This document shows positions 1 through 7,596 of a stretch of 64,000 nucleotides of DNA, piece after piece. Position 1 is the first letter of the stretch. Every line of letters starts with the position of its first letter. This stretch comes from VRUE01 sp036271315 (GTDB lineage: Bacteria > Actinomycetota > Thermoleophilia > Solirubrobacterales > 70-9). Below the pieces are notes generated by a model. That model did not search any database. It saw only the letters and a list, made by a program, of their open reading frames with translations, and was not told where the DNA came from. The stretch is from positions 1-64,000 of the forward strand of contig DATBAV010000034.1 of the NCBI GenBank assembly GCA_036271315.1, read 5' to 3'. The position numbers were made by a program, and so were the translations under genes.

Positions 1-1
1 C

Positions 2-238
2 GAGGCCAAGGACGAGATGTTCGCCTACACGGACACCAAGGACTCGCCCTGGTTCGTGGTCGAGGCCGACGACAAGCGCACCGCTCGCCTCAACCTGATC
101 AGCCACCTGCTCGAACAGATTCCCTACAAGCCGGTTCCGGCGGAGAAGGTCGAGCTGCCGCCTCGCCAGGAGCGCGCCTACATACGGCCGCCGGTCGATA
201 CGCAGACCTTCGTGCCGACCCGCTATCTGGTCGAGTAG
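2..238 (+). CDS. ppk2: Polyphosphate kinase 2 family protein, C-terminal part
   Basis: The gene is cut by the window edge, so only the last 78 residues are visible. The stretch 'WFVVEADDKRTARLN' followed by 'HLLEQIPYK' is the conserved tail that follows the P-loop kinase core in PPK2 enzymes. These move phosphate between polyphosphate and nucleotides in the cytoplasm. The Walker motifs lie outside the window, so activity and substrate class (ADP or AMP) cannot be judged. The assignment rests on the tail only. Confidence 0.8.
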   Translation, partial: EAKDEMFAYTDTKDSPWFVVEADDKRTARLNLISHLLEQIPYKPVPAEKVELPPRQERAYIRPPVDTQTFVPTRYLVE

Positions 239-263
239 CCCTCTTCCGGGTATACCTCCTCCA

Positions 264-821
264 GTGGCTCGCCTGATCTACTCGACGATCGCCTCGCTCG
301 ACGGCTACGTCGCCGACGCCGACGGCAACTTCGACTGGGCGGCTCCCGACGAGGAGGTGCACGCCTTCGTCAACGAGCTCGAGCGGCCGGTGGGGACCTG
401 CCTCTACGGGCGGCGGATGTACGAGACGATGGTCTTCTGGGAGACGGTGGACACCGGATCCGAGCCGCGGGTGATGCGCGACTTCGCCGAGATCTGGCGC
501 GCCGCCGACAAGGTCGTCTACTCGCGCACGCTGGGCGAGGTGTCGAGCGCGCGGACCAGGCTCGAGCGGGACTTCGAGCCCGATGCGGTGCGCGAGCTGG
601 TCGCGTCGGCGAGCAGTGACGTAGGGATCGGCGGCGCCGAGCTCGCGGCTCAGGCATTCAGGGAGGGCCTCGTCGACGAGTGCCAGGTGTTCCTCGCTCC
701 GGTCGTGGTGGGTGCCGGTAAGCGCTCGCTTCCCGACGGTGTATTCGCGCGGCTCGAGCTGCTGGACCAGCGCCGCTTCGACGGCGGCTTTGCCTACCTC
801 CGTTACAACGTCAGGCGCTAG
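264..821 (+). CDS. Dihydrofolate reductase family protein (RibD C-terminal-like)
   Basis: A 185-residue cytoplasmic protein with a GTG start. It opens with 'LIYSTIASLDGYVAD', the first strand of the RibD C-terminal/DHFR-like fold. It continues with 'YGRRMYETM', then 'GIGGAELAAQAF' around residues 115-126, the nucleotide-binding glycine region, and ends with the usual 'LELLDQRRFDGGFAYLRY' strands. Members are NADPH-dependent reductases of mostly unknown substrate; the riboflavin-type function is not implied because no deaminase domain is present. It stands alone, 25 bp after the PPK2-like gene and convergent with the next one. Confidence 0.85.
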   Translation: MARLIYSTIASLDGYVADADGNFDWAAPDEEVHAFVNELERPVGTCLYGRRMYETMVFWETVDTGSEPRVMRDFAEIWRAADKVVYSRTLGEVSSARTRLERDFEPDAVRELVASASSDVGIGGAELAAQAFREGLVDECQVFLAPVVVGAGKRSLPDGVFARLELLDQRRFDGGFAYLRYNVRR

Positions 822-831
822 GTCTAGCGAG

Positions 832-1392
832 CTAAAGGCCGGTGGGGTGGCGGGCGGCGAAGCTGGGTGGTTCCACCTTGGCTCGGTGCCAGCGTGGGCC
901 GTTGACGCCGGCCGGGTCGTCGCGGGTGTCGAAGCGCAAGCCGGCGATGACCATGAAGACGTGCTCGTTGTTGGCGTAGACGGTGATCCAGCGGCCGAGG
1001 CCGTGCTCGCCCCAGTAGGCGAGCTGCCCGGAGACCATCGTCTGGTCGAGCAGGCCGGCGGCGTGCAACACGTAGCTGACCGCACCGGAGCAGTCGTAGC
1101 CGTGCGAGAGGAAGCTGACGTGGCCGCCGCCCCACACATATGGCCTGCCGTCGATCTGGTTGGCGGCTGCGATTGCTCGCTTGACCGCGTCCGGGGCCCG
1201 GGCGGGGGCGACCGCCTGGCCGTTGGAGAGTTCGGCCCCACAGTTGGCGCTGTTGCGGACCGCGCCTTCGGGGGTCGGCATGCAGCCGGCACCCCAGGGC
1301 GTCGGTTCGGCAGTGGCCATCGGCGCGGCAAACGCGTAAGCGCCGAGTGTTGCGAGACAGATAAGGGCGAGCGTGGACAGCCAAGCGCGCAT
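832..1392 (-). CDS. Secreted NlpC/P60-like protein
   Basis: A 186-residue exported protein. The start at 1392 is chosen because it opens a clean signal peptide ('MRAWLSTLALICLATLGAYAFA'-like hydrophobic run); longer upstream sequence in frame looks non-coding. The core 'YVWGGGH...YDCSGAVSYVLH' is the NlpC/P60 cysteine-peptidase signature with the catalytic Cys in 'DCSGA'; the 'HVFMVIAGLRFDT' strand follows where the family places its His. Such proteins cleave peptidoglycan stem peptides. It is divergent from a paralogue starting at 1417, only 24 bp away, which carries the same core. Substrate is unknown. Confidence 0.75.
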   Translation of the reverse strand: MRAWLSTLALICLATLGAYAFAAPMATAEPTPWGAGCMPTPEGAVRNSANCGAELSNGQAVAPARAPDAVKRAIAAANQIDGRPYVWGGGHVSFLSHGYDCSGAVSYVLHAAGLLDQTMVSGQLAYWGEHGLGRWITVYANNEHVFMVIAGLRFDTRDDPAGVNGPRWHRAKVEPPSFAARHPTGL

Positions 1393-1416
1393 CGCGCGAG
1401 GGTACAGTTCTGAGCC

Positions 1417-2346
1417 ATGTGCATGCAGTGCATGGCGTCGGCGATGACGGCTGGGGCGGCGGTCACGGGAGTGCGGGCCTGGGTGGCGACGCACCGGCCA
1501 CCGTGGCTATCCGCCGGACGGCTGCGCGCGTTCACTGCCGTGATCCTCGCGCTCGGAGTGCTCGCCTCCGGGTCGCACCTCGCTCCCAACGCGGGACCGG
1601 CCACGGCCAGCGCGGCTACTGCGGACGCTGGGTCAGAAGGCTCCGGCCCGCTGGGTCAGGCACTTCTCACCGCGGCCAAGGCAAGCGGCGTGCTCGACGC
1701 GATCGAAGGCAGCCTCGTCTACCTGGGCGCGAAGTACGAAGGCTCATCCACCGCCAAGAAGGTGGCGGCGGAGCCTGCCGCGGGGTCCGTGTATTCGGGT
1801 GAAGGCGGCGACTACAAACCCGGTGATCCGCTCCCGCCCGCCTCCGCCGGCACCAACGGGCCGGTCCCGCCGCCCCCCGGAGTCCACGGCGAACCGCTTG
1901 TGGCCCGCATACCCGCCACCCCCAACAAATATGGCGACCCGACTGCGACCTATGTCAGCGGCATCGCCCTATCGCCGCCTGGTGCGCCCGAACGCGTCAC
2001 CGGCGTGATCAACGCCGCCAACGCGATCGTTGGCCAGCCCTACGTTTGGGGCGGGGGGCACGGCTCCTGGTATTCCCGCGGCTACGACTGCTCGGGTGCG
2101 GTCAGTTATGCCCTCGCCGGTGGCGGCTTCATTCCCGAGCCGCTCACCTCGGGCGCCCTCGAGGGTTGGGGCGCACCCGGCCCCGGCCGCTGGATCACCG
2201 TCTACGCCAGTGCCACCCACGCCTACGCGGTGATCGCCGGCCTGCGCTGGGACACCGTCGGCGACGCCCGCGGCAGCGGCCCCCGCTGGCACGTCGCCGG
2301 CACGCCCCCCGCCGGCTTCGTCGCGCGCCACCCGCCCGGCTACTGA
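1417..2346 (+). CDS. Secreted NlpC/P60-like protein, longer paralogue
   Basis: A 309-residue protein with an N-terminal hydrophobic segment near residues 38-55 (membrane anchor or signal), a low-complexity Ala/Pro/Gly stalk to about residue 180, and a C-terminal NlpC/P60-like domain. The domain reads 'QPYVWGGGHGSWYSRGYDCSGAVSYAL', with the predicted nucleophile Cys in 'DCSGA', then 'GRWITVYASATHAYAVIAGLRWDT'. The same layout, including the 'WITVYA' strand, occurs in the divergent neighbour ending at 1392, so the pair is an old duplication. Likely acts on cell-wall peptides outside the membrane. Start chosen at the first ATG; 'MCMQCM' is unusual but conserved-looking. Confidence 0.75.
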   Translation: MCMQCMASAMTAGAAVTGVRAWVATHRPPWLSAGRLRAFTAVILALGVLASGSHLAPNAGPATASAATADAGSEGSGPLGQALLTAAKASGVLDAIEGSLVYLGAKYEGSSTAKKVAAEPAAGSVYSGEGGDYKPGDPLPPASAGTNGPVPPPPGVHGEPLVARIPATPNKYGDPTATYVSGIALSPPGAPERVTGVINAANAIVGQPYVWGGGHGSWYSRGYDCSGAVSYALAGGGFIPEPLTSGALEGWGAPGPGRWITVYASATHAYAVIAGLRWDTVGDARGSGPRWHVAGTPPAGFVARHPPGY

Positions 2347-2411
2347 GCACGAGTACGTCTCAGCCCGCCTATATCGCGGGTTGAGACGGATTCGGCAAGC
2401 CCGCGAGGGAG

Positions 2412-2482
2412 AGCGGCGGACGAGAATCGAACTCGCGTCATCAGCTTGGAAGGCTGAGGCTCTACCGTTGAGCTACCGCCGC
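2412..2482 (-). tRNA. tRNA-Gly (TCC)
   Basis: A 71-nt cloverleaf read on the minus strand. The acceptor GCGGCGG pairs with CCGCCGC, the anticodon stem TCAGC/GCTGA closes the loop CTTCCAA (anticodon TCC), and the T-arm carries GTTCGATTC. The discriminator is T, as in other bacterial Gly tRNAs. CCA is not encoded. It faces the tRNA-Pro gene on the other strand. Confidence 0.95.
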
Positions 2483-2512
2483 GGATGAATCCGTAAGAAT
2501 GTAATTCAGCCA

Positions 2513-2586
2513 CGGGGAGTGGCGCAGTCTGGTAGCGCACTCGGCTGGGGGCCGAGCGGTCGCAGGTTCAAATCCTGTCTCCCCGA
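2513..2586 (+). tRNA. tRNA-Pro (GGG)
   Basis: A 74-nt cloverleaf. The acceptor CGGGGAG pairs with CTCCCCG, the anticodon stem CTCGG/CCGAG encloses the loop CTGGGGG (anticodon GGG), and the T-loop is GTTCAAATC. The discriminator is A and CCA is not encoded. Confidence 0.95.
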
Positions 2587-2759
2587 TAGCAGCAAGGCAA
2601 TCCCCGCATGGGCTTCGCATAACCACGCGCCGCGCCAAATCGATCTGGCTGCGCGAGGGGCTATGCGGGGCTATGCGCGGCGGTCCGTTGATACGAGAGT
2701 GATAGGGGGCCTGGCGCCCGCTTCTCGCGCCCCCTGCCAGTCGATCTCGCCGCCGGTTC

Positions 2760-2942
2760 GGTGCTCGCGATTGAGCTTCGCCGCGCTGGCCTACCACTGA
2801 GGGATTGGCGGCATCGAGCTTGCCGTCCAAGTGCAGGAATGCAAGGCCGTGGACGAGCGCCCAGATCGCGGTCGCCGACGCCTCGGCGTCCGCGCTCGCG
2901 AAGAAATTGCGGCGCTCGGGCTGGGCCGTTTGCCATCCTCCT
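2760..2942 (-). pseudogene. Remnant of a TetR-type regulator (C-terminal domain)
   Basis: The 361-bp stretch between tRNA-Pro and the haemoglobin gene has no intact gene. On its minus strand the reading 'ATAIWALVHGLAFLHLDGKL' is the ligand-domain signature of TetR/AcrR regulators ('WAxxHGLAxLxxxG'). No helix-turn-helix part precedes it: the frame runs upstream into the globin gene without TetR-like sequence, and downstream it degenerates. This looks like the tail of a former regulator whose front was lost. Limits are approximate. Confidence 0.5.
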
Positions 2943-2947
2943 GACTC

Positions 2948-3421
2948 GTGGCCGAGACACCGACGATCTACGAGTGGGCCGGAGGCACAGAGGCGTTCGA
3001 GCGGTGGCTGAACACCTTCTACGACCTGGTCGAAGGAGACGATCTGCTCGCCCCGCTTTTCGGCGGGACGGTCGGTGCGGAGCATCGGGACCATGTGGTC
3101 GCCTGGTGGGTCGAGGTGATGGAAGGTCCACCACGCTACGGCGATGAGCTCGGGGGCTATGAGGCGATGCTCTCCCATCACCGGGGGCTGGAAATCACGG
3201 CGAAGCAGCGGCTGCGGTTCGTGACGCTTCTTAGCCAGGCCGCAGACGATGCGGGATTGCCGGCGGATCCAGAGTTCCGGGCGGCGATCATGGGCTACGC
3301 GGAGTGGGGCTCGCGGCTGGCGCTGCACAATTCCGGGCCGGGTGCGCAGGTGGCCGAGCACGCGCCAATGCCTCGCTGGGGCTGGGGCCTCGCTCCGCCA
3401 TATCTCGAGGGTGAGGGTTGA
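2948..3421 (+). CDS. Group II truncated haemoglobin
   Basis: A 157-residue protein with a GTG start directly after the TetR remnant. It shows the 2-over-2 globin pattern: 'FERWLNTFYDLVEGDDLLAPLF' (A/B helices), 'HHRGLEITAKQRLRFV' with His78 as the likely proximal haem ligand, 'YAEWGSRLAL', and the 'MPRWGWG' tail common in group II (trHbO) proteins. It would bind haem and O2 or reactive species in the cytoplasm. The role is known for the family only in general terms. Confidence 0.85.
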   Translation: MAETPTIYEWAGGTEAFERWLNTFYDLVEGDDLLAPLFGGTVGAEHRDHVVAWWVEVMEGPPRYGDELGGYEAMLSHHRGLEITAKQRLRFVTLLSQAADDAGLPADPEFRAAIMGYAEWGSRLALHNSGPGAQVAEHAPMPRWGWGLAPPYLEGEG

Positions 3422-3497
3422 TCGCCGGCCAGGCGCCTCGGTGGATCTCGGAGCTTCACAGGGTCTCTACTCAAACACGGATCGAGGAGGCGGTGCG

Positions 3498-3800
3498 ATG
3501 AAACAAGTGATGGTTCGCTACAAGGTCAAGCCCGATCGGGTGCAGGAGAACGAGGAGCTGGTCCGCGCGGTCTATAACGAGCTTCAGCGCACTACGCCGG
3601 CGGGGCTTCGCTATGCCACCTTCCAGCTGGATGACGGCGTCAGCTTCGTCCACGTCGCGCAGACCGAGGACGGACAGAACCCGCTTACCGAGGTGGCGGC
3701 GTTCAGGGAGTTCCAGAAGGAGGTCGGCGAGCGCTGCGAGGAGCCCCCCGTCGTCGCCGAGCTGCGCGAGATCGGCTCCTATCGCTTCTTTGGCGGTTAG
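3498..3800 (+). CDS. Small dimeric alpha/beta-barrel-like protein
   Basis: A 100-residue cytoplasmic protein. The start at 3498 follows a GAGGAGG ribosome site, while the open frame extends upstream without signs of coding. The pattern 'MKQVMVRYKVKPDRVQENEELVRAVYNEL...GLRYATFQLDDGVSFVHVAQ' and 'FREFQKEVGERCEEPPVV' resembles ABM/YciI-type ferredoxin-like dimers. Substrate unknown. It lies 76 bp after the haemoglobin gene in the same direction, so it may share its transcript. Confidence 0.7.
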   Translation: MKQVMVRYKVKPDRVQENEELVRAVYNELQRTTPAGLRYATFQLDDGVSFVHVAQTEDGQNPLTEVAAFREFQKEVGERCEEPPVVAELREIGSYRFFGG

Positions 3801-3915
3801 GTGTTGCCCTGCCTCCCTGATGTAGACAATAGGTTTCGACTAGATCTGGCCATCCCACGGGAGGCGGGGCGATTCGGGTTGGTTCGCAGAATGGCCCAAG
3901 CGGCGACAGCGGCGC

Positions 3916-4575
3916 TCAGGGAGCGGCGGTGGGAATCCGACAAGGGACGCCGGTGCCGACGAGGGCGCAGTGAATGGCCTTGGGGAACTTGTGCAGGTAC
4001 TGCTGATCGTCGTCTTCGGCGTAGTAGAAGGGGGTGGCGGGGTCGACCTCAGTAGTGATCGGGTCGTGGCCAGCGGCGCGCAGCGCCTCGCCGTAGGTCT
4101 TCAAAGCCGCTTCGGCAGCGACCCTCTGGGCGTCGTCGACGAAGTAGATGCCGGACCGGTTCCAGGTCCCAACTTCACTGCCCTGGCGCATCCCCTGAGT
4201 CGGATCGTGCTGCTCGAAGAAGAGCTCGAGCAGATCGGCATAGGTGACCTTGGCCGGGTCGAAGGCGACCAGGACCGTCTCGGCGTGGCCGGTCTCGCCC
4301 GTTTCGACCTCCTCGCTGGTGGGGTTCGGCGTGGTTCCGTTCATGAAGCCGGTGGCGGTCGTGTAGACGCCGTCGATCGTCCAGAAGACCTGCTCGGCGG
4401 CCCAGTAGCAACCGAGTGCGAAGTAGGCGACCTCGATCCCCTCCGGAAAGGGCGGCTTCAGCGGCGTGCCAAAGATCGCGTGGCGGTCCTCGATCTCATA
4501 GGCGAGCTCGCTGCGGCCGGGGAGCGCCTCCTCAGGGGCGGGCATCCGCGTCTCCGCCGGGTTCGACATCGGCAT
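3916..4575 (-). CDS. msrA: Peptide-methionine (S)-S-oxide reductase
   Basis: A 219-residue enzyme that reduces methionine S-sulfoxide in proteins and free methionine using thioredoxin. The catalytic motif is 'GCYWAAE' with Cys56 and Glu61; the family usually has 'GCFWG'. The diagnostic 'QHDPTQGMRQGSEVGTWNRSGIYF' region is present, with Trp-Asn where most have Gln-Tyr. No second reducing domain (MsrB) is fused. It is longer than minimal MsrA at the N-terminus (about 45 residues before the core), as in actinobacterial MsrA. Convergent with the gene ending at 3800. Confidence 0.95.
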   Translation of the reverse strand: MPMSNPAETRMPAPEEALPGRSELAYEIEDRHAIFGTPLKPPFPEGIEVAYFALGCYWAAEQVFWTIDGVYTTATGFMNGTTPNPTSEEVETGETGHAETVLVAFDPAKVTYADLLELFFEQHDPTQGMRQGSEVGTWNRSGIYFVDDAQRVAAEAALKTYGEALRAAGHDPITTEVDPATPFYYAEDDDQQYLHKFPKAIHCALVGTGVPCRIPTAAP

Positions 4576-4739
4576 TCAGCGTACCGCTCCCATTGGCCCA
4601 ATTCAGGTCGAGAAGCAGCAGTAGCCCCGGTCCATTGCCACTTGACTTCCCCCCGGACAGGGGCGAAGGTGCGACGGTGGACAGTGCGGAGACACGCGGC
4701 GAGGGTGTGGCGGCTACCCCGCCCGTCAACGCCGGGGAG

Positions 4740-5177
4740 ATGAAGCTCGAGGTCGTGGTCGTGCCGGTATCGGACGTCGATCGGGCGAAGCGTTTCTACG
4801 AGGGGTTGGGGTGGCGCCTCGACGCCGACCTGGCAGTCGACGACGGCTACAGGGTGGTGCAGCTGACGCCTCCGGGATCCGCCTGCTCGATCATCTTCGG
4901 CGAAGGGGTCACTACCGCGCCGCCGGGCTCGTCCGAGGGGTTGCAGCTCTCGGTCTACGACGTCGACGCGGCACGGGCCGATCTCATCGCCCGCGGGGTC
5001 GACGTCAGCGAGACCTTCCACGACGCGACCGGAATCTTCCACCAAGCCGCTGCCAATGGACGCGTCGACGGACCGGCGCCCGAGCATGCCGACTACGGCT
5101 CGTTCGTCGCCTTCAGCGATCCGGACGGCAACGGCTGGCTGCTCCAAGAGATCAAGACCCGGCTCCCGGGCCGGTGA
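4740..5177 (+). CDS. VOC (glyoxalase/bleomycin-resistance) family protein
   Basis: A 145-residue protein with two beta-alpha-beta-beta-beta halves: 'VVVPVSDVDRAKRFYEGLGW' opens the first, and 'LQLSVYDVDAARADLIARGV' the second, ending with 'FSDPDGNGWLLQEI', the metal-site strand of VOC proteins. The function could be metal-dependent isomerase, dioxygenase or resistance protein; it cannot be told. The ATG at 4740 has GGGGAG just upstream; an in-frame GTG at 4677 is an alternative. It leads a run of closely spaced genes to 6269. Confidence 0.8.
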   Translation: MKLEVVVVPVSDVDRAKRFYEGLGWRLDADLAVDDGYRVVQLTPPGSACSIIFGEGVTTAPPGSSEGLQLSVYDVDAARADLIARGVDVSETFHDATGIFHQAAANGRVDGPAPEHADYGSFVAFSDPDGNGWLLQEIKTRLPGR

Positions 5178-5188
5178 AGGGAGGATCG

Positions 5189-5356
5189 ATGGCAACCACT
5201 TATGAGTCCGTGGATGACCTGGCGGCCGCGCTGAGAAGGGCGGCCGAGGCACACGGCAAGCACGAGGAGCGAATTGGCGCGGAGGATCCGAACTGGCCTG
5301 ACTGGTACGCGCTCTACATGGTCCGTGAGCGCGGCGGCGAAGAGCTGCCGCAGTAG
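5189..5356 (+). CDS. Small conserved acidic protein
   Basis: A 55-residue protein with a good ribosome site (AGGGAGG, 6 nt before ATG). The pattern 'RRAAEAHGKHEERIG' and 'DPNWPDWYALYMVRERGG' looks like a short helical family often found beside VOC and DDN genes in actinobacteria (from memory). It lies 11 bp after the VOC gene and 20 bp before the DDN gene, so co-transcription is likely. No function is known to me. Confidence 0.7.
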   Translation: MATTYESVDDLAAALRRAAEAHGKHEERIGAEDPNWPDWYALYMVRERGGEELPQ

Positions 5357-5376
5357 CTCCCTATCATTGGTGGATC

Positions 5377-5781
5377 ATGCTTTTCGGCCAGGAACACGTC
5401 GAGCGCTACCGGGCCACCGACGGCGCCGAGGGACACGAGTGGCAGGGCACGCAGACGCTGCTGCTGACCACGACGGGACGCAAATCCGGTGAGCCAAGGA
5501 CGACGCCGCTGATCTACGCCCCGGAGGGCGACTCTTTCGCCATCGTCGCCTCGAAGGGCGGCTCCGACGAGCCGCCGGCCTGGTACCTGAACCTCTCCGC
5601 CGAGCCGGAGGTCGAGGTGCAGGTGAAGGGGGACCGCTTCAAGGCTCGGGCCCGCACCGCCAGCGCCGAGGAGAAGCCCGCGCTCTGGAAGAAGATGGTT
5701 GGCGAGTGGCCCGCCTACGACGAGTACCAGCGCAAGACCGATCGCGAGATCCCGGTCGTCGTGCTGGACCGCATCGCCTGA
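5377..5781 (+). CDS. DDN-type nitroreductase family protein (F420-type)
   Basis: A 134-residue split-barrel flavin/deazaflavin protein. The signature 'LLLTTTGRKSGEPRTTPLIY' followed by 'IVASKGGSDEPPAWYLNL' and 'VKGDRFKARAR' is that of the mycobacterial deazaflavin-dependent nitroreductase family, which uses F420H2 or FMN. It is the third gene of a probable operon (VOC, small protein, DDN, DDN). The cofactor is inferred from the family. Confidence 0.85.
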   Translation: MLFGQEHVERYRATDGAEGHEWQGTQTLLLTTTGRKSGEPRTTPLIYAPEGDSFAIVASKGGSDEPPAWYLNLSAEPEVEVQVKGDRFKARARTASAEEKPALWKKMVGEWPAYDEYQRKTDREIPVVVLDRIA

Positions 5782-6269
5782 AGTACGTCGACCCCTACCG
5801 GCCGCGCGGCTGGTTCAGTCGCGCCTTCGCGGCGTTCTCCAACACTCGCCTGGGCCGGTTCCTCTCGATCCACGTCGTCTGGAAGCTGGATCCGCCCCTG
5901 ATGCGGGCGACCGGCGGGCGCCTCGGCTTCGATCTGACAATCCCGACGGCGCTGCTGGAAACGCGAGGGGCGAGGAGCGGAGCGCTGCGGCGCAACGTCG
6001 TCATCTACTTCCACGACGGCGAGCGGGTCACGATCGTCGCCTCGAAGCTCGGCCTGCCCAATCACCCGGCCTGGTTCCACAACCTGCGGGCGAGCCCCGA
6101 GGTCACGCTTGGCGGCGTGCCAATGCGCGCAACCGTGATCGAGGACGAGGGAGAGCGCCGGCGGCTCTGGGGTCTGGCCGACCGCGTCTTTGCGCCCTAC
6201 GCCGACTATCGACGCGAAGCCGCTGCGACGAATAGGGAGATCCCGATGGTCCAGCTGGTCCCGCGCTAG
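5778..6269 (+). CDS. DDN-type protein, second copy, with probable CTG start
   Basis: A protein of about 163 residues, related to the preceding gene: 'LLETRGARSGALRRNVVIYF', 'IVASKLGLPNHPAWFHNL' and 'NREIPMVQLVPR'. The conserved sequence begins at 'KYVDPYRPRGWFSR', right after the upstream stop. The only start-like codon there is CTG at 5778, overlapping the upstream TGA as CTGA. The next ATG (5899) would remove conserved residues; an upstream ATG (5706) overlaps 75 bp. Translational coupling from a CTG start is the best reading but unproven. Its stop shares a CTAG with the convergent neighbour. Confidence 0.75.
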   Translation: MKYVDPYRPRGWFSRAFAAFSNTRLGRFLSIHVVWKLDPPLMRATGGRLGFDLTIPTALLETRGARSGALRRNVVIYFHDGERVTIVASKLGLPNHPAWFHNLRASPEVTLGGVPMRATVIEDEGERRRLWGLADRVFAPYADYRREAAATNREIPMVQLVPR

Positions 6270-7144
6270 TCGGCTTTCTTCTTCTGCCGGCTGCTCGGGT
6301 CGGCGGCGTGGGCGAGCCGTTCGGCGCCTTCGCGCATTTCGACCCCGGCCTCCCGGGTCGCGGCAACGGTCTCTTCGCCGACCGCGGTCAGGCCCTCGCT
6401 CGGCTTGCCGCCGACGATGTCGCGGAAGGCTTCCTTGAAGCGCTCGGTGCGGCGGTCCGGCGCGAACCGATCTTCGGCCTTGGCCTGCTTCTTCGGCCGG
6501 CGCTCGCCGTAGCGGCGACGCCCCCAAGTCGAGCTCGGCTTGCCGATCCGGCAGGCGCCGTAGATCGCGACCGGGAAGACGAAGAAGCCGATCACTCCGT
6601 GCAGGATGCGTCCCTTGAGGAAGCAGATCGCGACCATCAGGAAGACGAGAATGGTGGCGAGGATGCTGGTGATCACCACGAATGGGGAGCCGGAGTCGAT
6701 CGTTAGCGGGTTGGCACCGAGGACGATCAGCAGCATCGCCGCCGCCGCGATCACGGTCGCGTCGATCGAACTGCGGCCCTCCTTCGCCCAGTAGACGTCC
6801 TCGAGGTGCACCCAGAGCGCGAACTCGTCGATCGTCAGGCCGACGCCGACGCCGAAGCCGAGCGCGCAGATCTCGGTGAACGGGGTGCGGCCGTCGGCGA
6901 CGAAGGCGAGGGTGCCGGCGATCATCATCGTGACGATCCCGAAGACCAGGTGGTGGACGTGGACGCCGCTCTCGCTTTCGACGTTGCCCGGCCACCAGGA
7001 GACGCTTTCGCTGCGGATGATCCGCGTGCTCATGCGGATGAAGGCGAAGGAGCCGATGAAGCCGACGAGGACGAGGAAGACCGCCTGCTCGTGGTTCTCT
7101 TCGAGGTTGCCCCAGAAGGTGGAGAGGATCGAGGCGGTGGTCAT
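6266..7144 (-). CDS. Multi-pass membrane protein
   Basis: A 292-residue protein with about six hydrophobic helices in residues 18-210 and a charged cytoplasmic tail rich in Lys/Arg ('RRPKKQAKAEDRF', 'QKKKAD'). His-rich 'GVHVHHLVFGIV' and acidic 'TIDEFALWVHLEDVYW' between helices could bind metal or be catalytic. I do not recognise a named family with confidence. Its stop overlaps the stop of the convergent DDN gene by 4 bp. Confidence 0.75.
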   Translation of the reverse strand: MTTASILSTFWGNLEENHEQAVFLVLVGFIGSFAFIRMSTRIIRSESVSWWPGNVESESGVHVHHLVFGIVTMMIAGTLAFVADGRTPFTEICALGFGVGVGLTIDEFALWVHLEDVYWAKEGRSSIDATVIAAAAMLLIVLGANPLTIDSGSPFVVITSILATILVFLMVAICFLKGRILHGVIGFFVFPVAIYGACRIGKPSSTWGRRRYGERRPKKQAKAEDRFAPDRRTERFKEAFRDIVGGKPSEGLTAVGEETVAATREAGVEMREGAERLAHAADPSSRQKKKAD

Positions 7145-7210
7145 AGGAGGTGGTCGAGTTTAGGCTGGATGTCGATAGGTATGAGAACGGCAGGACCACG
7201 AAAGGCAGAG

Positions 7211-7591
7211 ATGCAGAGTTGGAACCTCAACGACATTGCCGCGGAGCCGCACCAGCCGCGGATCCTCGCTTCGGCAGACGATGCGCGGACGATCGTGCTT
7301 GACCTTCCGGCTGGGGATGAGCTGCAGGAGCACGAGGTGCACGAGCGAGCCCGACTGATCGTGGTCGGCGGCGAGGTTGAGGTCACGATTCCCGCCGGGG
7401 AGAGCGCCTCGGCCGGTCCCGGCCATCTCTTCGAATTTGACCCCGGCGAGCGGCGCACGGTCACCGCAAGGTCCGACGCTCGCTTGCTGCTGATCCTCAG
7501 CCCGTGGCCGGGAGATGGTCACCCTGGCGCGATGACGCTCGAGCAGAAGGGCGAAGCGCGCGAGCATGCCGCCCGACACGCGCAGGGCTGA
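7211..7591 (+). CDS. Cupin-domain protein
   Basis: A 126-residue protein. 'LDLPAGDELQEHEVHERARLIVVGGEVEV' gives the first cupin motif with possible metal ligands His/Glu, and 'PGHLFEFDPGERRTVTARSDARLLLIL' the second. It is a single cupin barrel that may bind a metal or small ligand; function unknown. The start at 7211 follows AGGCAGAG. It is divergent from the membrane protein ending at 6266 (start 7144) and ends 6 bp from the convergent secreted protein. Confidence 0.75.
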   Translation: MQSWNLNDIAAEPHQPRILASADDARTIVLDLPAGDELQEHEVHERARLIVVGGEVEVTIPAGESASAGPGHLFEFDPGERRTVTARSDARLLLILSPWPGDGHPGAMTLEQKGEAREHAARHAQG

Positions 7592-7596
7592 TTGGC

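Noticed and set aside
99..1604. A 501-codon minus-strand frame covering the DHFR-like and NlpC/P60 genes
   Set aside because: It crosses several well-supported genes and has random-like composition.
5715..7199. A 494-codon minus-strand frame across the DDN and membrane-protein genes
   Set aside because: Arg/Pro-rich shadow of two real genes in other frames.
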